Origin: Nocardia sp. XZ_19_385
GTDB taxonomy: Bacteria; Actinomycetota; Actinomycetes; Mycobacteriales; Mycobacteriaceae
DNA: 64,000 nt
Assembly (NCBI RefSeq): GCF_015355755.1
Contig: NZ_JACVEE010000004.1
Coordinates: forward strand, 620,001-684,000
Reading direction: 5' to 3'
Shown: piece by piece, positions 1 through 8,871 of the stretch
Layout: every line of letters begins with the position of its first letter
Numbering within the stretch: the first letter of the stretch is position 1
Notes under the pieces: model-generated
What the model saw: the letters and a program-made list of their open reading frames with translations, nothing else
What the model was told of the DNA's origin: nothing
Database searches by the model: none
Made by a program: the position numbers and the translations under genes

Positions 1-1
1 G

Positions 2-565
2 ACCCTGGCCAGCGCCGCCCAGATCCTGGAAGACGTCTACCCCGGTGTCGACCAGGTGAACTTTTACACCCGTAGCGGCTGGCTGCGCGTGGACCGCACC
101 GACGACGACGAATACGTTCTCGACCTCCCCGCCCTGGCGTCCACCGAAACCGAACCGGACCCGGCCCTGGTCGCCGCCCTCGGTGTGCGCCCGGTGCGCG
201 CCTACACCGGCTTCGACGAAATCCTCGTCCTCGGCTCCGAACAGGAAGTCCGCGACGCCACGCCGGATTTCGCCGCTTTCCCGCCCTTGCGTTTCGACGC
301 GGTCATCACCGCACTCGGCGACACTTCCGACATCGTCTCCCGCGTCTTCGGTCCCGCGCTGGGAGTCGCCGAGGATCCGGTCACCGGATCCGCTCACGCC
401 CAACTGATCCCGCTGTGGTGCCGGGAACTCGGCCGCAGCCGCATCACCGCCCGCCAGCTCTCCCGTCGCGGCGGTAGCTTGCGCGGCGAACTCGACGGCG
501 ACCGCGTCTTCTTGTACGGCCGCTGCCGCCGCTACCTCGACGGCGTCGTCACCTTGCCCGACTGA
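2..565 (+). CDS. PhzF-family isomerase/epimerase, 5' end cut by window
   Basis: The frame is open from base 2, so the true start lies outside the window; it ends at TGA 563-565. The visible part begins with TLASAAQILEDV, which fits the conserved GH-(A/G)-T-x-A-(A/S) loop of PhzF proteins. Further on (about bases 367-400) it has the family signature DPVTGSAHAQ. PhzF proteins are dimeric diaminopimelate-epimerase-fold enzymes related to the phenazine biosynthesis isomerase; most bacterial members have no assigned substrate. No phenazine genes are nearby, so a phenazine role is not supported. Family assignment is firm, function open. Confidence 0.85.
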   Translation, partial: TLASAAQILEDVYPGVDQVNFYTRSGWLRVDRTDDDEYVLDLPALASTETEPDPALVAALGVRPVRAYTGFDEILVLGSEQEVRDATPDFAAFPPLRFDAVITALGDTSDIVSRVFGPALGVAEDPVTGSAHAQLIPLWCRELGRSRITARQLSRRGGSLRGELDGDRVFLYGRCRRYLDGVVTLPD

Positions 566-571
566 CCCGGC

Positions 572-619
572 TGTCGCACACCTAGTCGTTCTGCCGTTGT
601 ACCGACCGGGTGTGCGACA
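572..619. terminator. Long-loop inverted repeat between convergent genes
   Basis: An 11-bp perfect inverted repeat, TGTCGCACACC at 572-582 and GGTGTGCGACA at 609-619, is separated by 26 nt. It sits between the stop of the PhzF-like gene and the stop of the response-regulator gene. There is no U-tract on either strand, so it could be a bidirectional terminator or a protein-binding site. Confidence 0.4.
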
Positions 620-648
620 AGCCCTTTGGGGCGATGGTTGCAGGGCAA

Positions 649-1305
649 TCAGGTCGTCGGAGTGACCAGGCCTGCTTCATAGGCGGCGATTACTAGTTGG
701 ACGCGGTCGCGGGCAAGCGCCTTCGCGAGGATTCGACTGACGTGCGTCTTCACGGTAAGCGGGCTCACGACAAGGGTTTCCGCGATCTCGGCGTTCGTCA
801 TCCCCTTGGCGATGAGCACGAGCACGTCGAGTTCGCGCTCGGTGAGCGCACCGAGGCTTGGGCGCGGAGCCGGATCGGGGACCGAGCGAACCCGGGCGAT
901 CACCGTGGCGGTCGCGCTGGGGGAGAGCAGCGCCTCACCGGCGGCAACGGTGCGAATGGCGTCCAGCAGCGCCGCGGGCTTGGTGTCCTTGATGAGAAAA
1001 CCACTGGCCCCGGCACGCAACGCGGCAAGCACGTTGTCATCGGTGTCGTAGGTGGTGAGCACCAATACCCTGACGCCCGCCAGGTTCTCATCGGCGGCGA
1101 TGAGCGTGGTCGCGGCAATCCCGTCGAGATCCGGCATCCGAATATCCATCACCACCACATCAGCCCGCTCGCTGCGCGCCAATTCCACTGCCTCACGCCC
1201 AGTCCCGGCCTCACCCACCACCTCCATATCCGGCGCGGAGGCGACCAACATGGCGAACGCGCCACGAACCAGCGCCTGGTCGTCCGCCAACACCACCCGA
1301 ATCAT
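649..1305 (-). CDS. NarL/LuxR-type response regulator
   Basis: A 218-aa two-component response regulator. The receiver domain (about 1-118) carries the acidic pair D8/D9, phospho-acceptor D54 in VVMDIRMPDLDG and K106 in FLIKDTKP. A LuxR-type helix-turn-helix follows at about 153-193 (LTERELDVL...GMTNAEIAETL). The start is ATG at 1305, preceded at 7 nt by a GGAGG on the minus strand; a longer open frame upstream to 1434 lacks these features. It lies downstream of the sensor kinase at 1474-2736 and probably forms one pair with it. The divergent MMPL transporter at 2861 is a plausible target. Confidence 0.92.
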   Translation of the reverse strand: MIRVVLADDQALVRGAFAMLVASAPDMEVVGEAGTGREAVELARSERADVVVMDIRMPDLDGIAATTLIAADENLAGVRVLVLTTYDTDDNVLAALRAGASGFLIKDTKPAALLDAIRTVAAGEALLSPSATATVIARVRSVPDPAPRPSLGALTERELDVLVLIAKGMTNAEIAETLVVSPLTVKTHVSRILAKALARDRVQLVIAAYEAGLVTPTT

Positions 1306-1473
1306 GAGATACCTCCATGGATTTCGCGGCCATCGATGCCGCTCGACAGGTTCGGGCGGGTGGCCGTTTTCGGTGCGGGCCTGGTACCCGTGAGGGATGC
1401 CGGCGGCCGCAGCCCGGGCGAAGGCCCGACGCAAATAATGGTCGGTTGCCGATCCGCGCTACCCCGACTTCGA

Positions 1474-2736
1474 TCACCTGGTGCCGCTGGTGATTTCGGC
1501 TCCGTCAGTGTCGAGAAGATCGGAGCCCGATGCCTCGGCAGGCGGACCGGCAGTGGGGTCAGCGGCTACGGGGAGGTCGGCGGTGACGGTGAAACCTTTT
1601 GCGGAGCCTTCCGCGAGCACAGTCCCGCCGATGGCCTCGGCGCGTTCCATCATCCCGCGGATGCCGAAACCTGGTGTCGCGTTGCTACTTCCGCGGCCGT
1701 CGTCGGACACCCGGATTACCAGTCGATCCGGGTGGTACTCGAGGCGCACGGTGGTGTGGTCCGCGCAGCCGTGCTTGGCCACATTGGTCAGTGCCTCTTG
1801 GACAATCCGGTAGCCGACCATTTCCACCGTCGGCGTCAGTCGGCGGGCGGGACCGGTGGTCTCGAATTCGACGGTGACACCGGCCGCTTCGGCCAGTGCC
1901 GCCAGTGAATGCACCTGTGCCAGGGCAGGAAGCGGACCCCGCGCCTCGCTGCCGGGAGTGCGCAGCACGCCCACGGTTGCGGAGAGTTCGGCGCGCGCGT
2001 CGGCGCAGGCGCCGGAGATGGTGTCCAGGGCGCCGAGCACCGTCGCCGGTTCGGCTTGGCGCTCGGTGAGCAGATGCGCGGCGACACCGGCCTGGACCTG
2101 GATGACGGTGATCGTGTGCGCCAGCAGATCGTGCAGGTCGCGGGCGATACGGAGTCGCTCCTCGGCTACCTGGCGGCGGGCCTCCTCGTCGCGGGAGCGT
2201 TCCGCGCGTTCGGCCCGGTCCAGCACCTCGGCGATATATGCGCGATGCAGTCGTACCGCTTCGCCCGCTACGCAGGCGAGCACGATCCAGCCGATCGCGC
2301 CGAAGGCCTGCAACGCGATGTTCTCGCTGTCCTCGCCCGACATCAGGATGCCGCCGAGACCGAAGGTCAGGACCGCGGCGACCATGACGGCGGTGCGCCG
2401 CCGATTGCCGTGCCGGGCGGCGGTATAGAGCGCGACGATGGTCGCCGGGATGATCGCCTCGTGCGGAAACTCGTTGGCGTGGTAGGGGATCGCCGTCGCC
2501 AGGTGTGCGATCAACACGGGCACCGGTGCGTAGGTACGGGCCGCCAGCGGCGCCGTGGCCAGGATCAGCAGCAGCGCGCCGAATCCGTCCAGCGGCCGCG
2601 AGCTCGGAATCAGCGTCGCTGCGATCAGTTCAGCGATCAGCAGTGCGGCTGCGAGCAGGCCGTCGGTCCACCAGTGGCTGACCGGTCTCCGGACCGTCAC
2701 CTCCGCCGTGCCCTGCTCGGTCTCCATTTCAGACAT
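1474..2736 (-). CDS. DesK/NarX-like sensor histidine kinase
   Basis: About 420 aa. Five to six hydrophobic segments in the first 165 residues form a membrane sensor. A coiled linker (about 170-195) precedes the HisKA_3 dimerisation box RIARDLHDLLAHT with the phospho-accepting His near 202. The HATPase domain follows, with the N-box VQEALTNVAKHG and the glycine motifs SDDGRG and GFGIRGM. Starts at 2754, 2736 and 2727 are all possible; a GGCGGAG just upstream fits 2727-2736 best. It is followed on the same strand by its likely partner regulator. The signal sensed is unknown. Confidence 0.9.
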   Translation of the reverse strand: MSEMETEQGTAEVTVRRPVSHWWTDGLLAAALLIAELIAATLIPSSRPLDGFGALLLILATAPLAARTYAPVPVLIAHLATAIPYHANEFPHEAIIPATIVALYTAARHGNRRRTAVMVAAVLTFGLGGILMSGEDSENIALQAFGAIGWIVLACVAGEAVRLHRAYIAEVLDRAERAERSRDEEARRQVAEERLRIARDLHDLLAHTITVIQVQAGVAAHLLTERQAEPATVLGALDTISGACADARAELSATVGVLRTPGSEARGPLPALAQVHSLAALAEAAGVTVEFETTGPARRLTPTVEMVGYRIVQEALTNVAKHGCADHTTVRLEYHPDRLVIRVSDDGRGSSNATPGFGIRGMMERAEAIGGTVLAEGSAKGFTVTADLPVAADPTAGPPAEASGSDLLDTDGAEITSGTR

Positions 2737-2762
2737 TCTCCGCCAGCACGGCATTCGCCGCG

Positions 2763-2778
2763 TACTCCGCGCGGAGTA
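2763..2778. promoter_or_regulatory. 16-bp perfect palindrome in divergent promoter region
   Basis: TACTCCGCGCGGAGTA reads the same on both strands. It lies 27 nt upstream of the kinase start (2736) and 83 nt upstream of the MMPL start (2861). This is a natural position for a site controlling both transcripts. The binder is unknown; the adjacent NarL-type regulator is the simplest candidate. Confidence 0.5.
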
Positions 2779-2860
2779 TTCGCAACAGCCCTCCCCGGGC
2801 GGACGTTTTCCCGCCGCGTTCCCGCGACGCTGCTCCTATGTCCGTAGCAAGGAGACAGTG

Positions 2861-4921
2861 ATGGGGATGAAGACCCGAGCGTGGCTGCTCATCGGTTTGT
2901 GGATCGCGGTGCTGGCCGCGCTGACGCCGTTCGCCGGCAGCCTCGACGATGTCAAGTCCGACAAGGAAACCGACTATCTGCCCGCCGCCGCGCAGTCCAC
3001 CCTGGCGGCCGAGCTGGAGGCGACGCTGCCCGGCGGGACCTCGAATGTCCTGCTGGTGGTGTATCAGCGGGACACCGGCGTCACCGACGCCGACCGCGCC
3101 ACGGCCACAGCGCATTACGCGGCATTGCGGGCGAAGTACGGGACCGAGAGTGGGCCGCCCCAGCCGCTGACCGCTAATGATGGTCAGGCCCTGATGTATC
3201 CGGTGATCGTGGACCAGTCGCACGGTGAATCCGCGGAGTACATCGAGGAATTCCGCGCGATGGTGGCCGAGCATCCGCAAGGCCTCACCGTGCAGGTCAC
3301 CGGACCTGGCGCGCTGGGCGCGGATTTCGAGGGTGCGTTCGAGGGTATCGATGAACGTCTGCTGCTGGTCACGGCTTTGGTGGTGACGGTGATCCTGTTG
3401 CTCACCTACCGCAGCCCACTGCTGTGGCTGGTGCCCTTGATCTCGGTGGCCGCAGCGAACATTGCCTCGATGGCGGCCGTGTACGGGCTGGCGAAGGTCT
3501 TCGACGTCACGGTCAACGATCAGAGCGCGGCGGTGCTGACGATTCTGGTGTTCGGTGTCGGCACCGACTACGCGCTGCTCATCGTCGCCCGGTATCGCGA
3601 AGAGCTGCACCACCGTTCGGATGTTGCAGGCGCCATGCTGTCCGCGCTGCGCACCTCGGTGCCCGCGATCGCCGCGTCGGCGGCCACCGTCAGTCTCGGT
3701 CTGCTGTGCCTGCTGGCCGCCGATATGAACAGTGCCGCCGGGATGGGCCCGGTCGGCGCGGCCGGCATCGTGTGCACCCTGCTGGTGATGGTGACGCTGT
3801 TCCCGGCGCTGCTGGTGGTGTGTGGACGGTGGATCTTCTGGCCGCGCATTCCGCACGTGCAGAACAACATCCAGTCGAAGGCGACGCTGTGGGACCGGAT
3901 CGGCACGAATATCGCGCGCAGGCCGGTGGTTTCGGCGCTCGCCTCGGTCGCCGTGCTCGGCCTGCTGAGCCTCGGACTGCTGGGCAACACCGACGCCCTG
4001 TCACGGGCGGACCAGTTCGTACAGACACCGGAATCGGTGGAAGGCACGAAGACCCTCGCCGCCCACTTCCCGGACCGCGCCGGGACGCCGCTACTCATCA
4101 TGACCCCCAACGGTTCCCGTGACGCCGTACTGCGGGCCGCCGAAACCGACCCGGGCATCGGCGCGGCCGAAGCGGGGCGTACCGGGCCGGAATTCTCCGA
4201 AATCACGGCGATCCCAAGGGATCCGGCGGACTCCCCGGCCGAATACGCGACCATCGAACGACTCCGTTCAGCACTGCCCGACCTCGCACCGGGCACGGTG
4301 GTCGGCGGCCCCAGCGCATCGAATCTCGACATCGCCACCTCCTCCGAACGCGACCGCTGGGTCGTCATCCCCTTGGTGCTGCTGGTGGTCACGATCGTCC
4401 TGGGCCTGCTGCTGCGCTCCATCGCCGCCCCGATCGGCCTGGTTCTCACGGTCGTGCTGTCCTTCGGATCTGCTTTGGGCGCAAGCGTTTTCCTCTTCGA
4501 GCACCTCTTCGGCTTCGAAGGCCTGGACTCCGGCCTGATCCTGCTGGCGTTCCTGTTCCTGGTCGCCCTCGGCGTCGACTACAACATCTTCCTGGTCAGC
4601 CGAGCCCGCGAAGAAGCCCAACGACACGGCACCCGAGCCGGCATCCTCCGCAGCCTCTCGGTCACCGGCGGCGTCATCACCTCCGCGGGCATAGTCCTCG
4701 CCGCCACCTTCGCAGTCCTGGTCACCCTCCCCCTGGTCTCCCTCGCCCAAATCGGCTTCACAGTCGCCTTCGGCGTCCTCCTCGACACCCTCCTGGTCCG
4801 CTCGATCCTCGTCCCCGCCCTCACCCTCATCGCAGGCCCCCGAGTCTGGTGGCCCTCCCAAATGCCCGAACCCACCCAACCCCACCCAGCCACCCGAGAT
4901 CCGGAACTACTCCCCTTATAA
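2861..4921 (+). CDS. MMPL-family (RND superfamily) transporter
   Basis: A 686-aa inner-membrane transporter with the twofold RND layout: one helix, a large extracytoplasmic loop, five helices, then the same again. Each half carries the typical membrane motif, GTDYALLIVARYREEL in the first and GVDYNIFLVSRAREEA in the second. MMPL proteins of mycolate-containing actinobacteria export lipids and other hydrophobic molecules by proton motive force. Start ATG 2861 has GGAG 6 nt upstream. It is shorter than mycobacterial MmpL3/MmpL4 (over 900 aa) and resembles the compact SCO-type MMPLs. It is divergent from the two-component system, which may regulate it. Substrate unknown. Confidence 0.92.
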   Translation: MGMKTRAWLLIGLWIAVLAALTPFAGSLDDVKSDKETDYLPAAAQSTLAAELEATLPGGTSNVLLVVYQRDTGVTDADRATATAHYAALRAKYGTESGPPQPLTANDGQALMYPVIVDQSHGESAEYIEEFRAMVAEHPQGLTVQVTGPGALGADFEGAFEGIDERLLLVTALVVTVILLLTYRSPLLWLVPLISVAAANIASMAAVYGLAKVFDVTVNDQSAAVLTILVFGVGTDYALLIVARYREELHHRSDVAGAMLSALRTSVPAIAASAATVSLGLLCLLAADMNSAAGMGPVGAAGIVCTLLVMVTLFPALLVVCGRWIFWPRIPHVQNNIQSKATLWDRIGTNIARRPVVSALASVAVLGLLSLGLLGNTDALSRADQFVQTPESVEGTKTLAAHFPDRAGTPLLIMTPNGSRDAVLRAAETDPGIGAAEAGRTGPEFSEITAIPRDPADSPAEYATIERLRSALPDLAPGTVVGGPSASNLDIATSSERDRWVVIPLVLLVVTIVLGLLLRSIAAPIGLVLTVVLSFGSALGASVFLFEHLFGFEGLDSGLILLAFLFLVALGVDYNIFLVSRAREEAQRHGTRAGILRSLSVTGGVITSAGIVLAATFAVLVTLPLVSLAQIGFTVAFGVLLDTLLVRSILVPALTLIAGPRVWWPSQMPEPTQPHPATRDPELLPL

Positions 4922-4931
4922 CCACAACTAC

Positions 4932-5520
4932 CAAGATCACCAGGCCCTCACGGCGGCATCGCGCAAGAAGCGACCACCACCAGCGCCTGGTGATCTTGAA
5001 CGCGCCGCATATCGGGCTTGACCCCCCCGCCAACAGCGACCCACCACCGCAGTCGCCAACAAGATCATCAGGACTTGATGGCGGCAATCTCCGAGAGACC
5101 CCGCCACCAGCGCCTGGTGATCTTGAAAGCTTGCACTGGCGTGGAATTCGCCAACGCGAGCGAGCTGAGAAAAACCACCCATGCACGAGAGATTTCAAGA
5201 TCATCAGGACCTGGTGGCGGCATCGCGCAAGAAGCGACCACCACCAGTGCCTGGTGATCTTGAACGCGCCGCGTATCGGACTGGACGCCCGCCAGCAGCG
5301 ATCCACCATGGCAGTCGCCAACAAGATCATCAGGACTTGGTGGCGGCGTTTATCGAGAGCCTGCGCCATGAATGCCTGGTGATCTTGAACCCCGGGGCTC
5401 ACTTGACCATTCACGTAGGGCCGCGGGAAGGATCTGCCCGAGGTGCGTGGATTGCAAGATCATCAGGACTTGGTGGCGGCGTTCGTCGAGAGCGTGCGCC
5501 GTGAGGGCCTGGTGATCTTG
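4932..5520. repeat. Array 1: five inverted-repeat elements with 13-nt arms
   Basis: The 599-bp gap between the stops of two convergent genes is filled by five elements of 66-67 bp. Each starts CAAGATCA(C/T)CAGG and ends with the complement CCTGGTGATCTTG. Left arms start at 4932, 5060, 5196, 5322 and 5455; right arms end at 4998, 5125, 5262, 5387 and 5520. In four units the left arm carries one T that still pairs as G-U. Interiors share GGCGGC and GAGAGC/GCGCAAG tracts. The spacers after units 1 and 3 are near copies of each other, so a block of about 130 bp (4932-5060) recurs at 5196-5322. The last right arm ends one base before the stop codon of the gene at 5521. No convincing coding frame crosses the array. 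A related array lies at 62871-63344. Confidence 0.85.
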
Positions 5521-6228
5521 TTATTGGGTGGGGACGGGGCCGTCGTCGGGGGTGGGGGTGATGGTGTCGGTGTGTTCGGGGAGGAGGGGGGTGACGGCGA
5601 AGTGGCCGTCGACGGCGTCGGCGGGGAGGGCTTCGACGGCGCGGATGTTGGTGGTGGCGGCGAGGGTTCGTAGTTGGGGGAGGGTGCCTCGGATGACGAG
5701 GCCTACGGTGCAGGGGCAGCCGGCGCGGAGGCGGGAGATGGTGACGGAGGTGGCGCGGAGGGTGCGGTCGTCGAGGATGCCCAGGGCCTCGTCGCGATCG
5801 AGTTGGGTTTGGAGTTGCCAGGCCGCGTTGGTTGCCGAGGCGATGGCGACGGCGTCGCCTGCCGGTACTCCGACCGTGACGATCGGTGTTTGCACGCGGG
5901 GGATCGGGACCCGGTGCAGCACTTGGCCGATGCGAATTCCGCCGCTGTGGGCGGGGATGGCGGCTGGGGCGAGTTCTGTGGTGAACGACACCAGCGCCCA
6001 GTGCTCGTCGGAATCCGCACCGTTGAGTGAATCCTGGGCCCGGGCAAGGTAATCCGCGACCGTCTCGCCCTGCTCAGGGCCCAGCCGATCGGTGCCGACG
6101 CCGAGCGGTCGCGGCGGATTCAACGCGCCGAGTGTGAACATCAGCGCCGCCACCCCGACGGCGACCGCCCCGGACAGCAGCCCCCGCTTGATAGCGGAAG
6201 GGCCTGCCGTACGGGGTGTTTCAGGCAT
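5521..6228 (-). CDS. Membrane-anchored protein of unknown function
   Basis: 235 aa. A short basic N-terminus is followed by one hydrophobic segment (about residues 14-36, ending [10 protein letters not shown]), so it looks like an anchored extracytoplasmic protein. The rest is a soluble alpha/beta-looking domain with a Cys-x-Cys (GCPC) near residue 168 and a Thr/Pro/Asp-rich tail. I recognise no family. ATG 6228 overlaps the stop of the upstream pseudouridine synthase by 8 nt (6221-6228), so it is translationally coupled to the lspA-rluD operon. Its stop abuts the last unit of repeat array 1. Confidence 0.7.
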   Translation of the reverse strand: MPETPRTAGPSAIKRGLLSGAVAVGVAALMFTLGALNPPRPLGVGTDRLGPEQGETVADYLARAQDSLNGADSDEHWALVSFTTELAPAAIPAHSGGIRIGQVLHRVPIPRVQTPIVTVGVPAGDAVAIASATNAAWQLQTQLDRDEALGILDDRTLRATSVTISRLRAGCPCTVGLVIRGTLPQLRTLAATTNIRAVEALPADAVDGHFAVTPLLPEHTDTITPTPDDGPVPTQ

Positions 6229-7129
6229 TACGCAAAACACCCAGCGCGTTCTTCAGGTCATCCGGGTACTCGGACTCGATCTCCAGCCAACGCCCGTCGG
6301 CCGGATGATTGAAGCCCAGCGTCTTCGCGTGCAGCCACTGCCGTTCCAGCCCGAGCCGTTCGGCCAGGCGCGGATCCGCACCATAGGTGAGATCACCGCA
6401 GCATGGGTGCCGGATCGCCGAGAAATGCACTCGAATCTGGTGTGTCCGACCGGTTTCCAGATGGATGTCGAGCAAGCTCGCCGCCTGGAACGCCTCGATG
6501 GTGTCGTAGTGGGTGACGCTCGGCCGCCCGTCCGAGGTGACCGCGAACTTCCAGTCGTTGCCGCGCGCCCGGCCGATCGGCGCGTCGATGGTGCCGCTGG
6601 ACGGATCTGGATGTCCTTGCACCAGGGCGTGATACCGCTTTTCCACGGTGCGCTCCTTGAACGCCCGCTTCATCACCGTGTACGCGCGCTCGGATTGCGC
6701 GACCACCATCACACCGGAGGTGCCGACGTCGAGCCGGTGCACGATCCCCTGGCGCTCGTGGGCGCCGGAGGTGGAGATCCGATATCCGGCCGCCACCAGC
6801 CCGCCCACCACGGTCGGCCCGGTCCAGCCGACACCGGTGTGCGCGGCCACGCCGACCGGCTTGTCCACCGCCACGATGTCGTCGTCGGCGTAGAGGATCT
6901 TCATCCCCTCCACCGGTGCGGCTTCGATCGTCAACTCCCGCTTGGGTTCCGGGAATTCGACCTCCAGCCAAGCACCCCCGACCAGGCGATCCGATTTACC
7001 CGCGGCGACGCCGTCGAGCTGTACCGAGCCGTCCGTCGTGAGCGCCACCACCGCGGTGCGGGACAACCCCAGCAACCGCGATAGTCCCGCGTCCACTCGC
7101 ATGCCGTCGAGCCCGTCCGGCACGGGCAT
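6221..7129 (-). CDS. RluA/RluD-family pseudouridine synthase
   Basis: About 302 aa. An N-terminal S4-like RNA-binding segment (about 10-60, [17 protein letters not shown]) is followed by the catalytic domain with [15 protein letters not shown], in which D134 is the expected nucleophile. [10 protein letters not shown] motif follows. Such enzymes isomerise uridine to pseudouridine in 23S rRNA. ATG 7129 has AAGG and GGGAG upstream; a TTG at 7147 overlapping the lspA stop is less likely. The order lspA then this gene matches the Rv1539-Rv1540 pair of M. tuberculosis. Confidence 0.93.
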   Translation of the reverse strand: MPVPDGLDGMRVDAGLSRLLGLSRTAVVALTTDGSVQLDGVAAGKSDRLVGGAWLEVEFPEPKRELTIEAAPVEGMKILYADDDIVAVDKPVGVAAHTGVGWTGPTVVGGLVAAGYRISTSGAHERQGIVHRLDVGTSGVMVVAQSERAYTVMKRAFKERTVEKRYHALVQGHPDPSSGTIDAPIGRARGNDWKFAVTSDGRPSVTHYDTIEAFQAASLLDIHLETGRTHQIRVHFSAIRHPCCGDLTYGADPRLAERLGLERQWLHAKTLGFNHPADGRWLEIESEYPDDLKNALGVLRNA

Positions 7130-7143
7130 AGACCTTGTCTCCC

Positions 7144-7803
7144 TCAAACCGTCTCCTCAGTCTTCTCATTGTCGTCGTGTCCGTGCCGCGTCCCATCCGG
7201 TTCGAAACCGAACACCGTCAACGCCACCAGCAGAATCGCACCGCACACGATCGCCGAGTCGGCCACGTTGAACACCGGCCACCAGCCGATCGCCACGAAG
7301 TCGACGACATGCCCCTGTAGCGGTCCCGGCGCCCGGAACAGGCGGTCGATCAGGTTGCCGAGTGCGCCGCCGAGCACCATGCCCAGCCCGATCGCCCACC
7401 ACAGTGAGCGCAGCGTGCGCCCGATCCGGATGACCCCCACCACGACGCCCGCCGCGACCAGGGTCAGCAGCCAGGTCATGCCGGTGGCCATGGAGAACGC
7501 CGCGCCCGGGTTGCGCACCAGCGAGAATCGAGCCCAATCGCCGATCAGATAGACCGGATCGCCGGGGGTGAGGTTCGCGACCGCGATGATCTTGGTGAGC
7601 AGATCCAGCCCCAGTAGCACCACCGCGATGAGCAGGAGGGTGCGCAACCGCCGCGGCGGGTCGGAGTCGGGCACAGCAGGCGCCGTCTCGACCACACCAG
7701 AAGCCGCGTCCCGAGGTTCCGGGGACACGGCGGAATGCCCGTCAGAATCTGTCGGTGGCGGATTGTCCTCGGGCGGGCGGTCATCACTCACGACGATCAT
7801 CAT
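7144..7803 (-). CDS. lspA: Lipoprotein signal peptidase (signal peptidase II)
   Basis: 219 aa. An unusually long hydrophilic N-terminus (about 1-52, rich in Asp, Pro and Ser) precedes four transmembrane helices. The family boxes are present: [19 protein letters not shown] with catalytic D153, and VFNVADSAI with catalytic D182. It cleaves prolipoprotein signal peptides after diacylglyceryl modification at the inner membrane. The start may be 7803, 7800 or the GTG at 7791; a GGAG directly precedes 7803. It is divergent from two genes that encode likely lipoproteins. Confidence 0.95.
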   Translation of the reverse strand: MMIVVSDDRPPEDNPPPTDSDGHSAVSPEPRDAASGVVETAPAVPDSDPPRRLRTLLLIAVVLLGLDLLTKIIAVANLTPGDPVYLIGDWARFSLVRNPGAAFSMATGMTWLLTLVAAGVVVGVIRIGRTLRSLWWAIGLGMVLGGALGNLIDRLFRAPGPLQGHVVDFVAIGWWPVFNVADSAIVCGAILLVALTVFGFEPDGTRHGHDDNEKTEETV

Positions 7804-7911
7804 CTCCTAGTCCCGCGAACCCTATGCACCGCGCCTCCGCGCGGGCGTGTTCGGCTGCGGAAACACGTTGCTCAAAGCCCCCACTCAGGAAGCGGTCGTA
7901 CGCTGTCGGTT

Positions 7912-8871
7912 GTGACGGTGTTGTCTTCCCCCCACGCCCCCAGGATCGCGCGTCCTGGTGTGCGTTCCGGCGTGCTGCTGGTCGTGCTCGCGCTCGGGCT
8001 TTCGGCGTTCAGTGTCGGTTGCGCCGACGACTCCGACACGGCCGCGGTCTCCGACGGCACCGAACCCCTCGGTATCGGTAAGGAAGTCACCGTGCCGATC
8101 TCCGAAGCGGCGGCCCAGCTGGTCTCCGCCGGTGCGGAGCCGCATGCCGTGCTGCGTCCCAGCTATGCGGCGGGCACCACGCAGCAGGTGACGCTGCGCA
8201 CCGAGCACCGGATCCAGCAGCAGATCAATGATCAACCGGTGCGCGACTTCTCGACCGCGCCGCTGACCATCCCGATGACGGCGCAGACCAACGCCGACGG
8301 GTGCGACCTCACTCTGGGCGCGGTCACCAGCACCGATCCGGCGCTGGCCAAGGCGCTCACCGCCGCGGGCGGTTCGCACGCCGGTTTCGAATTCAGCGAC
8401 GACGGCGCCATCACCGCGCTGCGCCTGGCCCCGTCGCCCGACACCTCCAATGCCGCGCGCGCCGCCCTGGAACAGGCCTTCTATCAAGCGGTCTACCGCT
8501 CCATCATGTTCCCCGACGAAGCCGTCGGGGAGGGCGCGGTGTGGACGGTGCACCAGGAGGTCGACGGTGGCGTCACCCTCGACCAGGTGACCACCGCGAC
8601 GCTCACCCACCGCGAAGGCAACCGGCTCACCATCGATCTGAACGTCACCCAGATCCCCAAGTCGAAGGTGTGGTCGCTGCCCAACAACGCGGGCACCCTC
8701 GATATCCAGGACTATGTGATGCAGGGCCAGGGCACCATCACCGTCGACCTCGGGTTGCCGCTGCCGGTGTCGGGAACGATCACCGTCGGCGGGCATCAGG
8801 CCTACCGTGATCCGACCAGCCAGAGCAATCTGCAACAGACGATCAACACGCAGGTCTCGTGGACCGAGTGA
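7912..8871 (+). CDS. Putative lipoprotein, unknown function
   Basis: About 319 aa from the GTG at 7912. A basic stretch (RIARPGVRSG) and a hydrophobic core (about 21-33) lead to FSVGC with Cys37. This is a weak lipobox, with Ser rather than Leu/Val at -3. The mature part is a long beta-rich domain with no motif I know; it mentions neither active-site Ser nor metal ligands. It is followed with overlap by a second, better lipoprotein, suggesting a co-secreted pair. No clear ribosome-binding site precedes the start, which is therefore uncertain. Confidence 0.7.
   Translation: MTVLSSPHAPRIARPGVRSGVLLVVLALGLSAFSVGCADDSDTAAVSDGTEPLGIGKEVTVPISEAAAQLVSAGAEPHAVLRPSYAAGTTQQVTLRTEHRIQQQINDQPVRDFSTAPLTIPMTAQTNADGCDLTLGAVTSTDPALAKALTAAGGSHAGFEFSDDGAITALRLAPSPDTSNAARAALEQAFYQAVYRSIMFPDEAVGEGAVWTVHQEVDGGVTLDQVTTATLTHREGNRLTIDLNVTQIPKSKVWSLPNNAGTLDIQDYVMQGQGTITVDLGLPLPVSGTITVGGHQAYRDPTSQSNLQQTINTQVSWTE

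Noticed and set aside
4849..5414. Protein-coding genes inside array 1
   Set aside because: Frames on both strands only reflect repeat translation and lack starts with ribosome-binding sites.
4932..5520. CRISPR array
   Set aside because: The repeated parts are imperfect inverted-repeat elements of about 67 bp; spacers are duplicated rather than unique, and no cas genes are present.
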